Source of the DNA: an uncultured Prevotellaceae bacterium
GTDB lineage: Bacteria; Bacteroidota; Bacteroidia; Bacteroidales; Bacteroidaceae
Assembly (NCBI GenBank): GCA_946405805.1
Contig: CAMJIL010000010.1
Coordinates: 1 to 62,463 of the forward strand
DNA length: 62,463 nt
Direction: 5' to 3'
A model generated the notes under the pieces. The model did no database searches. It was not told the DNA's origin and saw only the letters and a program-made list of their open reading frames with translations. The position numbers were made by a program, and so were the translations under genes. How positions within the stretch are numbered: position 1 is the first letter of the stretch; each line of letters starts with the position of its first letter. This document shows positions 7,832-19,800 of the stretch, in pieces.

Positions 7832-10800
7832 ATGAACACTTTTTTCTTGTTAACTACGTAAACGCCTGTGTTTGGAACAGTTGTTTCGATAGTTTCACCT
7901 GGCTGCAGCACATAGTTAGCGAAGGTAGCACCAGCAGCTGTTGCGATGCGGATGACAGTAGCCTCCTTCAGGTGTGAAGTAGTGACGATGTTATATCCGC
8001 GAGTGTATATCTCAAGTGAACCGTCGAGAACAGTCTCTGGACCGTCACGCAGGTCGTTATCAGTGCCACCGAAGATAATCCTCTTAGCGAAGGATTCTCT
8101 CATACCCTTTGCACCTGATGAGCCTCCTGCCGCAAAGAAGTACGGACGGAAGGCAGGAATAGGAGTTGCAGCACCTACTACCTGATCGAAGCTGCTTCCT
8201 GTATGATTGAGTGCATAGTTGTTAGTACCAGCCTCCAGCAACTCGTTCAAGTAGCTTGGCTTGAAGGTATAGCCACCATATGTTACAGCATTGTCTGTCA
8301 GTTCTTTATCACTTATCTTGATATTGACACCCTTGTCAGAAACGAAGCTGATAATCTGCTTGTCAAGCTTAGCAATAGCTGCTGCAGTATTCCTTGCCTC
8401 GAACTTACCGCTGAGGTCGAACTCATAGTATGTACTACCTGGCAAACCAAGGATATAAGGTGTCGCTGCTGTCAGATAACTATACCCAGCATAAGAACGA
8501 GCAGTATTGTAGTACTGACGGTACTCCAGATAGATATCACTGTTCTTATCCTTCTGGTCGTGAACTTTCTCATTCTCGTAGTAGTAATCCCACAGGAAGG
8601 TGTTTGCAGCATTCTTCGTATTACCTGCTACACTTGGATATTTGAAGATTGCCTTATAATCATCACCATCAATCTCGCCACCATCCTCGAACTGACGCAG
8701 CCAGTACTCGTGGCCCTTCTTTGTATCGCTATTATGACTCACGTCGCTGCCACCATAGAAGTGAGTAATCTCACCCTTCTGGTTGGTTGTTACGAGTTCC
8801 GCAGTGAATGGTATGCTGATGCCCTGCCAACCCTTTGTAAGGTCAACATATTCCTCATCAGCAGGGATACGCTGATACCACATTAGGTGGTCTGCATCGA
8901 AGCCATAAGCGAACGGAGCATTGAAGTCATTATTATCTACGAGCAGATGGTCATTGATAACCTTCAGGTCGTGCTGTACGAGGTGACCATGAACCGTTGC
9001 TGTAGGAGCCTCTCTAACGATACGATAACCGTCATGGTCTTCAGTGTTGTCATAGTAATCACTATATACTGGCTCTGTGAAGTAGCCGTTCAGCACGGTG
9101 TAGGTCTTCTTATTAACATCTGCTGCAGGAGCATAAGCCAAGAGGTTTCGTGTCTCATCGCAGTTGATAATACTTCTCAAACCGTCATCATCGAGCAATG
9201 GTGCATAGAATGCCTTTTTACCATTTGGCAGATCAGTATTACCTACACTCCATGAGAAGTTGGTGTCATGTCCCTTGAAGTCGATAGCTGTCATATTAGG
9301 ATAAGCCAACGTATCAGGAGCCTCCTTCTTGGTCTGTGCCAAGTATGCATGTGGGTTGAAGTGTGCCATATCCAACTTAGAGTTGCGATAGTATGCAGGA
9401 GCACGATATACGCGGTTTGCATTACTGCCGTATGATATGCGTCCTTCACTCCTTGCCACAGCCTTTGGCAGACTGTCATGTTCTTCAACAGCCCAACCGT
9501 ATGTCAGCTTCTGACCGAAGAAGATATAGTCATCAGGCCAGATTGGATAGTATCCGCTTTCAACCTTTTCATCGTCCGTGCCCGGATTTATAATCTCGGT
9601 ATGGAAGCGTTCATCCTCTGTGTCAGGTATTGTACCAGCAGCGAAGCGGAAGTCACCGTCAGCGAAACGTTCCTCGACATACCTAACGGTGTCTTTTTTC
9701 GTCTCGCCTGTCGGTATATATACGTAACCGGAAGAACAGAGTGCCGGATTATCAACATAGTCCTTATATGACTGTAGGGTCAACTTACCGTCGTCACCTA
9801 TGGTATAGTATCTTGCCCTCTTGATTTCTGCTTTCTCAGCACCCTTAGCGTTAGCATAACGCTTATGGAGATAGAAGTTATTCAAGTTGTATGCTACAGT
9901 ACCATTATAGAACTCCTGAGCAGTCATAGCACGCGCTGTACCCTTAGAACCTAAAGAATATGAATATTCACCACCGGCAGGAACTTCCTGATAGAGATTC
10001 TTGTTGCCATCCCAGAAGTAAGAGTTGACTAACTGATAGCCCTTGTCATCTGATGGAGCACCAAAGACTGCATAAGGCTTAGTTTCCAATGGCGTTTTAT
10101 TCGTTGTCTTCACCCAAGCACTCTCTACATAACCGGTACCCTTATCGGCAACACCAGCGCTGTTGAACGAACCTGTTACACCGAGGTTATAGACATTACC
10201 GCAGAGGTTATTGAACAGTGAGTGATCCAGACCTCTGATGGTATGACCATCGCCATGGAGAGTTCCCTTGAAGCACTTATCATCACCATCGTTGCCTATT
10301 GGTGTCCAGTCATCAGCAGCAGGATTATCCGGATAGTCGATATCCGTACGCATGAAGAACTCAAGGTTCTTGCCAGCCTTAACGCTATCATTCAGCAGAT
10401 AGTGATCTACGAGGTTAGTATTAGCCCCACCAGTTGCACCTGTAATCTTACCGTCAGTTACAGTATAGCCGTCAGGAGTACCTCTAACCAGACTCAGGTC
10501 ATACAGGTTCTTAAATATGTCAAGACCATTCTTGCTGCCTTCCGCATCCTTGCTGTAGTCATTGATGTAAATCTTTGGCTCCACCTTCAGACGTTTGAAG
10601 ATATCTGCATGGTCGATGTAATAGTGGTGAACCGTATCACCCATTACCTTCTTCAGGTCGTGGTAGTTAGCCACGCTGACAGGTACAGCATTAGAATATG
10701 TCTCACCCAGATATGTCTTGGTGTAGTAAGCAAGATAGTAATCATGCTGATAGAGATAGAGCGGATCTATAGAATTGGTATATTCTACGCCATTGATATG

Positions 10801-13800
10801 ACGTTCAGCATCCGTCGGTGTATCGAACAGTTTCCAACCGCCACCGGTGATTTCGTATGCACCAGGCGTTACGTATGGCTCTGGCATTGACAGTGCAGTA
10901 CCCGGCAGGATGATGTCAGGCTGACGGATATCCTCCACGGTAGGAATACCACTCTCGAAGTTGATGTGGATATTCAGGATGTGGCGTTCGCTCACCGGCG
11001 TGATGTGCTGACCATCCATATCACTCTCTACATAGTCATACTGATAGATAACAGTGATAACCTTCTCCTTCGAAAGGTCAAGGATATCAGAACCGCGAGT
11101 TACATACAGCGTACTGGTCTCCGTAGGTGCCAGACCATGGAATGCGAAGTTCTTCTGATAGTTGACAATTTTATCATATGCAGTCTTATCAATAACAACA
11201 CCAGTTATTAATGAGTCGCCACGTGCATAAGAACCACCTGTAGCACCTGTTACGCCAGCAGCACTACTTACTGCCGTGCTGTCTATCTTATATCCCTCAC
11301 GGCAATAGTAATAGTCACCAGGAGAACTGAAGGTCAGCGTATCGACCTTTGTCCTATCCGTAGCATTAAGTCCTGACAAAGTCTCTCCAGAGATGACCTG
11401 TCCAGCTGCGTATGGTGTATCACCGAGGACAATCGTTTCCGTCACCACATAATAGTCACCTGCCTTTTCTACAGGAACTGAAGCCCAATAGTACTGTTCA
11501 TTAGGCAGACTCTCAAACTCGGTGCGAGAAAGAATCGAAGTACTATCAGTCTTGATGGTCTGTTCTACGCCATTGTCATCAGTATATTTAAATGACTTTG
11601 TTCCCAGATACGTTGCTGTATAGTCAATTGGCGTCTGGATAGAATAAGTAGCCTTGTTACCATTACCACCATTTACTGTATCAACAACCTCTTCTGCAGT
11701 GTCATAATTACCATCATACTGATACTTCTCACCCTCTGGGTATATCACGATACCTGTTGCAGGATTCTTGCTGTAGTTTGGATCTATGAGCAGGTCAAGA
11801 GCATCGTAGTTGTAAGTGAAGTTATCACGATCACCTGGTGACATTGCAGTGAAGGCTGCTAAAGCACGGTAGTTATGTTCAGCCTCATAGTAATTACCAC
11901 CATACTTACCTTCCGCGGTACAGTAGTATGCAGGTTGTATAGTAGCCTGGACTTCAGGCGTCAATTCGTCATACTTAGATTGTGGTATATAAGTATTACG
12001 ATAGATAAACTCGGTCTTACTGAGCTGAACAGTGCTGGTAGCTACGTAAGCCTCATCAACTTTACCATTCATTGCCAACCACTGAGCATCAGTATAATCC
12101 TCACGAGCCAAGGTAGCGCCCTCATGGAGACGCTGGTCGTTACCTTGTTTGTTCTTGGTTTCTATAAGATCAGCAATTACGATATACGCAGGCTTGAAGG
12201 TTGCCTGACCATCAGGAATAGCAGATGGATGTTCCGTTGCAGCCTTTTGATAGGTGTCATACTCTTCCTTAGAGATGATACTGCCAACTTCGTAGTCATT
12301 CTGACCAAACACACCTGTAGTATTTGGTGTGTAGGTAGGACCGTCTTCGTATTTACTCTTATCCTTACTTTCTATTTCCTTGAAATCAACCTTATTCTTC
12401 AATGAGTTTCCGCTCTTTGGTGTGTACCAAACATTCCACTGGTTCGGGTTGTCAACATTATATGTCAGGATGTAACCCGTATTGTGGCTGACATTGTTAG
12501 ACTCACGGAAGACGTAGTCGAAAGCAACGTTCTGTTCTCTATTGATATGATAGACAGAGTCTGTCTTTATTTCTTTATATTTACTTGGCAGATATACAGT
12601 GCCTTCGTAGATAGTATCATTGCCAATCCTGCAGTCAGCGATAACAACATACGTTGAATCTACGAACATCCTCTTCTCATGTGCAGTAAGCTGGCTGTAA
12701 TCCCAGTAGTTGATAACATCATTGAGACCATATTCCTTCTCACGGATGGTTATCTTCTCACCTTCTTTAAGCGGTGTCAATGAATTACCGTTAGAATAGT
12801 AAGCATAGCGGTTTGGCTGCACATTTATCAACTTCAACTTACCATGAGAAGCTGAAGTGATAGTCAACGGGATGCTTACCTCCTCACTGAAGGCATTCGG
12901 AGAACCGGTATAAGCTGAGATATACTGGTCATAGACATATACAGCACCTCTGATATACCAGTAGTGGGCTGGCATAGCTTCTGAACCATCTGGGTTTTCT
13001 GCTCCCTTATACCTGTCACCGATATTATAACAGTCGTCAATAATGGTCTGTGTACTGTGAACGAAGTTACCAGAGGTCTCCCATTCCTTCTTGGTTGCAT
13101 CACTGGGGTCGTACGTGAATTGCTTGTTTGTAACGGCACCAGTGTTCAATGCTGTCAGGATGGTTTGCGTCTTTGCCGGATCACGAGTAGGTACACCATG
13201 CTCATTCTTGGCATATACATAACCACCACCTGTACCAGGCTGCACATTAATAAGGTCGAGTTCTACGACACCTGTGATATAACCCCATTTCTTTTCAAAG
13301 AGTCCCTTACCAGTACCATCTTCTGAGGTCAACTCCAAGTGAACGCCTGAGGCGAGAGCCACCTTGTTGTGGGAGTTACCATTATTACGCCTACGATCGT
13401 TGTGGAACTGGTCCTTCCATTCATAGAAGCTGGCCGTGCCATACTCCTTATTTTTTGCTTTACATTTATAAGTACTTGCATCAGTATTATCTGTACGACG
13501 AATAGAGTCTTGGAAACCTACATCACTTGTGAGGGCACCGAGGAAGTTTACGACACTGTAGATACCGAAGTAGTTTCCATGCTCCTTGGTTGTTTCACCC
13601 GGGCGTACCGATTTTTTCTTATTCAGCGATACCTCACCAACACGGTTGATGGTATAGTTAGTGTAATCCACCACCTCCGGTACACGGTCTTGTGCACCCT
13701 GCATCACCATACGGCTACCGAAGACACCACAGAAGTCAGCACGCTGGATGGTGTTCATCGGACGACCGGCATAGCGTGAGCAGACGCCATTTTCTTTCCA

Positions 13801-16800
13801 ATATTCTGGCAATGGCTTGCCATTGGCCTGAATCATATATACGGAATCTTCATCAACCTTTACCTTAACGCCTTCAAAGACAGTCAGCATCTCATCGGCA
13901 GTAATGTTGTTATCGGGGAGATAGACCTTGCCATCCTTGTCTGTACACCTTTGCAGACATTTATAGCGAATCTCATAATAGGCTGCCTCACGAGCAGGAA
14001 GTTCATTATACTGTGCCAAGGTAATCTCCGGGGTTGTATTGTAGTAGTCCGTACCATAGTTGGTGATATTCAACTCACGATAACCATCTACCAGCGTCAG
14101 GTTACCATCACCATACAGTCCACCTACACGACCTCTACCGACAGAGATAAGGTCACGGTTATAGACATCGTGGATAGATGCCGTAGCATTACCGAATACA
14201 GTAGGAGTATTGGCATACACCTCAGTAGAACCAGCAGATGTGTTACCACCGGCAAATACAGCGTTGTGGATAATGATACCTTCCTTGTTGACATCCGTCT
14301 TGCCAATAGCCGTCCATTCAGTAGCACTGGCTTCCTTATTACCCAAATAGTTCAGGTATGATGTTGGAACATACTGGCCTGCGGTAAAGGTGCTGTCGTT
14401 GATAGTAACTGAAGAGTTTGCCTTACACCAAGGCTCTACGAGTACCTTACAGTCCTCAGTGAGTTTACTTTCATCATCATAGTAGTAACCTTCGTCATCA
14501 TCATCCGCCTTGGTACCTGTTGCACTATATACGCAACCGACGTCACCGGCACCGAAGACGTTACCATAACCTAAGGCAACACCTTCATCAGTACCTACCT
14601 CACCACCATAGACATCAACCTCTGTCTTACCGAAGACATAGCCTTTAGCCTTGAGATCCAGGGTTGGCTTGATGTCTTCATCCATGTACATTGTACCATC
14701 GCCGCCCCAGCTATCCTTACCACGACCGCCACCGAAGACGTTACGAAGCACATGACCATCGAACAGCTTTACATAGGTAGTACCACCCTTGTAGATATGA
14801 GCATCACCATTTGGGAAACCGCCAGTAGCGCCAGACTTCATAGTGCCACGTCCGATAGGACCAAGCTCACCGCCACCATAGAGGCTGCCACGTATGGTAC
14901 CGCCATACATCGTAACATAGGTGCTATCCACGAAGCTGTTTACTACGTATCCACCACCGAAGGCATTACCTGCCAACTCGATAGCATTAGGGGTCTTGTC
15001 ATCCAGTTCTGGTACGTATTCGTATTTAGGAGTTGTCGTTGTAGAGGTATTCTTATAGCGATAACCGATGTAACCATTGTTGATGGTCAGGTTGGTTCTT
15101 CCATATACGGAACCACCTTCACCGCCACCATAGGCATTACGCTGGATAGCAGGAACACCATTATAGAAACTGGTGCCATTCAACTTACCAATAGTAACAT
15201 TTGCAACAGCAGGGATATCAGTTATTCCGTCTGTCTCGCTAATGTCAGCATTTACGGTTTTACCAGCTACTACTTTTGTGTGCCTACCCACATGTCCCTC
15301 ATAACCGCCACCATAGACGTTACGGGCCATACCACCTTCGACATAGACGTTGGTAGTGGCAGTAAAGACTCCTCGTCCCAGATTGTATTCATCATATACC
15401 GGGCCTCCTTCACCGCCGCCATAGATATCCTTGTTAACGTTACCACCCTTCAGCTCAATGTAGGTAGTACCGGACACCACTGCGTTAGCACCATAACCAC
15501 CACCGTATGCATAGCCGCTTACATTACCACCATTCATGATATGCACATTGGTCTGGTGGTACTTAGTGTTTGTCATAATATCATTGGTATAGGTACCATT
15601 GTATGAGCCTTCGGCGTTAGGGTATGTACCAATATTTGTCGGCAGACTGATAGGATTAGTTGCAAGATAGGTAGCGAAAGATTTCAGAATTTCACCATAA
15701 GCTTCGACTGTGTCTGGTATCTCTTCTGCTGGTGTTCCAGCTTCGCTATATTGCTGAGCGAGCCATCGTTGTAGTGAAGCGAAGTTTAAGGAGTTACCAT
15801 CGCGTCCACCGCCAAATACCTTGTAGGCATTTGAGCCATTGTTCATAAACACGTTGGTACGACCAGAAACAGTCTCATCACCATAACCGGCACCATAGAT
15901 AGTAGCCTGATAGCCGCTGCTCTGCATCACAGGTGCTTCGATGTCGATATAGGTATCGCACGAAATACGGCGATTTTCGTTACCACCATAGATGGCATCC
16001 TCTACAATAGCATTCTTACTTGTGAAGTCAACACAGGTGACATAGTGGTCGCAGAAGCGCGCAGCCAGTGCAGGCGTTGCAGTAACACTTGCAGTACTAT
16101 ATCCCTTACCACCACCGAAGATGGCATTAACCTTAGCTGTAGATTCTTCAGGCACATTAACACGGGTATAACCTACCAAACCCTCCTGGTTACAGCCTCC
16201 GTAGATATTATGGAAGCTACCGGCAAACATGTCAATAGCGGTACGTCCTGCACCCAAGGTAGTAAATGATGTTCCTACACCAGCGAAGGCACCACCGCCA
16301 TAAACATCAACATTGGCAAAGCGGTTGGCATCCTTTGTCTTGGTATCATCGAGGAGCACATAGGTGTCCTTCTGCATTGAGTTACACAACCTCTCATGGC
16401 CTGGGAAGCCTTCACTACCGCCAAAGATGTAACCCACATAATTGCTGGAGTGATCTTCAGGCACAAAGTGTACGAAGGAGTTGTCATTCAGATGTGGGAA
16501 GTTGAAACCATCCTTAGGAGAACCATCATCATTTGTATAGTCTTTGAAGACACGGTCTATATAGTCATAACTACCATAGTTACCACCGAAGATGGTATCC
16601 ACACGACCCTGGATGTACTTCACGTAGGTACTTGATCGTTTCAATGCATCTTCGAAGACAGGACGTGTAGTAACCATGTAATGGTTTATATCACCCCTGA
16701 TGGTTCCGCCGAAGTCGTTACCACCATAGACATTATCACGAATCCATGGGAAGCCACCGTTATATCCTACATGTACCTCTGTACCGCCATAGATGTCGGC

Positions 16801-19800
16801 ATTTGAAGCACCTCCGAAGGCATCATAAATGCGTCCGTTACCAAGATAGACGTACGAGTCACCAAGGACATCGCCTTCGTTACCGCCACCATAGATGTAT
16901 TCTGCTTCAGGAATTGGCAAGCCACTCTCTTCCTCTGAGTAACCGGCATTGATACCCTTCAAATTAACCGTGGTACTGTAGGCGGCGTTATAGACATATT
17001 CACCTTCGTTGTTTTTCTTACCGACGACACCTTGCTCGCCACCTCCATACATCTGGAAGGCATAGCCATTATTGTGGTTGATGGTGGTGCTACCCCATAT
17101 CTCGGTATCCTCACCATAACCGCCACCGTAAACTGACAAGGCAGATGACTGGACATCGTCACCCTGGGCTTCCTTAAGCACACCAGAACGGCGTTCACCA
17201 CTGATAGTGTATGGATCATCACCAGTCTCTGCAAAGATGACATCACGCTCCATCAAATCCTGATTGATATTGATGACGACATTACCATTTACATGACCAC
17301 TATTGTAGCAGCCGCCATAGACACTGCCTTCTATCAGTCGACGATCGATGTCTGCACAGTAGCCGGGATCTCCTGGATTTCCTGTCGTAGTTGTACCAGT
17401 ACTAATAAAGTCATCTTCACCAATATCCCACTTTACAGTATTCCATACCAGTTCTGTACCAATCGTCTCTAACTCGTAATAAGGATTCTCTACGGTAGCA
17501 GTATCCGAACCGTCAGAAATAAACTTGGTTTCGTGCAGGTCGGTTTCATAATACTCCTTGCCAGCTGTTAATTTGCCACTCGTAATCTTCCTGAAGGTAT
17601 CATTCCAACGTTTTGGTCTTATGACGACGTTATCAAGGTTCAACTCTATGCGGTCTTTTATCTTGCCACCCTCGGTGTAGCTGGCCCTTTCATCCTCAGA
17701 GCCCAACAGACCGCCTTCGTAGGCGGCATTATACTCTCCCGCTTCTACATTGGCATTGTTACAGCCACCAACGATTTTATCAAAGATAATCAGCTTTTTG
17801 TCAAATCGCAGGGTTGTCTTGCCTTTTACAGCCATACTACCCTTGTTACCACCGCCAAAGAACGAACCTATCTCGCTCGTATTGTCTTCATAAGTAGAAA
17901 GGTCACCATCCTTCTCACTATCAAATACGACATCAGGCTTTAATGGCATTGCAACACCTTCCATATAGTCGGCAAACACGCCTTCGGCAGTAGGATTGAT
18001 GGTGCTGTTTGTCTTATACAATTTGAGGAGCGTTGTATCAACCATCATCTCACCATTGTTGCCAAGGAACACCTTGTCAGCTTGGACGTGAGAGCCTATC
18101 TTCAGCTCTACCAATGGCTGAGACTTCTTGGTAGCCAATGATGCACAGTTACCACCGATGAAGACAGAACCCTTGATGACTGTTGGGTGTGCTGCATCCG
18201 TACCTTTCAAGTGAAGAGATACCTGCTCGGCATTTGGACGGAAGGCATTAAGGGCTAATGTACCTGAACCGGTATCACCAAAATAGAAATCGCCATAAGT
18301 GTCATCATCTTTCATTGACTGCAAATCTGTATATGGGTAAGCACCATTACCACCACCATAGACATCACCATAAACAGTAGCATGGATACCGACAGCATTG
18401 CCACCCCAGACAGTACCTGTTACGTCGTTACCACCATATACATTATTAACATGTCCACCAGCGACCAGCACACGTGCCGACAACTCAGTCGGGAAGTAAT
18501 AGCCATCCAAGTTGCCACATGGGGTATATTCACCATTTACCGTTGGCCTCACGTCTGCCATACGACAACCTCCATAGAGGTTATCGACAATGAGACTTGA
18601 GTAATCCTTTATTTCAAGGAGCAAGCCCTCAGGAGAGGTCATAGAACCCTTGTTACCACCGCTGTAGAGGTTACGCACCTTACCAGCGAGCAGATTCCAC
18701 GTAGGACGGATGGACATCTCGGCCTTGTTGTTACCACCAAAGAAACGACCTACCTGATAAGCACCACTGCTTGGGAATGAGAAGGTGGTATTGATACCCA
18801 TTTCCTTGAAACGGGCATCAGAAAGAAGTTCTTCGCAGCCAGTAGGAATCACAGGAGCACCGGCAGCTACAGAGGCTACATAGTCTGTATAGGTTGATGA
18901 TGAAGGATCAACCTCTTCACCTGTTGTTTTATTTACCAGGATATGGTTCACCACGGCACTTGGGTTATCGATGTGGATGATGTTCTGCTCCTTCACGGTA
19001 GCATTGTTACCACCTCCGTAGGCATATACGATAGAGCCACCCTTGATTTCGAGGTATGTCTTATCCTGTTCGGGGAGTACGAAAGGTGTCTCACTTTTTG
19101 CTATGACAATATCGCCTTGCTTAACGACATATTTGCCATCTTCTATCAGCGGATCGCCGTTTTCGTCGGTATAGGTAAAGTCACCATTACCACCACCGAA
19201 GAGCTGACCGATATATACTTTCTTAGCATTTGGATCAGGATGTGGGTCAGTAGTTCTCTTACCATAAGCGGCAGCCTCCGGATTTGTTGATGCAGCAGTA
19301 ATTTCGGTTTGATTGTAAAATACGGTATCATTTCCTTGTTTCTCAACCGTTGTGCTTATACGCACGAAGCTGTTGAAAGTGTTATCGACAGCGTTCTTCT
19401 TATAATTTGTAGCATCTGCTGGAACTTCAGGATCTTTCACTGCTGTCAGTGCTGCAGGAATAGTATCTGTCGTACCAATAGTGCCGGCGATATCATTACC
19501 GCCAAAGACCTGATTAATAAGTATATAGTCGGTAGCGTGCTCGCCATCGATATGTACGAATGAGTTTCCTCCTACATTGGCCATACGGGCACCACCGAAC
19601 ACCCTACCAGCAGGGTCTTGCAGTGGACGTTCTACATCTTCTATAACAGCACCTATATCGCCAGCTTTTACCGTTACCCTTGTGCATCCTCGCACCTCAG
19701 CATGGTTACCGCCGCCATATACGTTGCCACCAATCTTAATCTGTCCCAACAACGAAGTTGGGCACAAGTTTATGAGGAATAGGCTCATAAGGCCTATGAG

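Noticed and set aside
14752..15606. Long open frame (284 codons) on the plus strand opposite the 4015-aa gene
   Set aside because: It is antisense to a continuous 4015-codon frame with clear repeats and a signal peptide. Its composition (Ile/Thr/Val rich, no domain, no leader) is that expected from the complement of Gly/Tyr-rich codons. The same applies to plus-strand frames at 975-1592, 8203-8886, 10222-10890 and 24129-24866.
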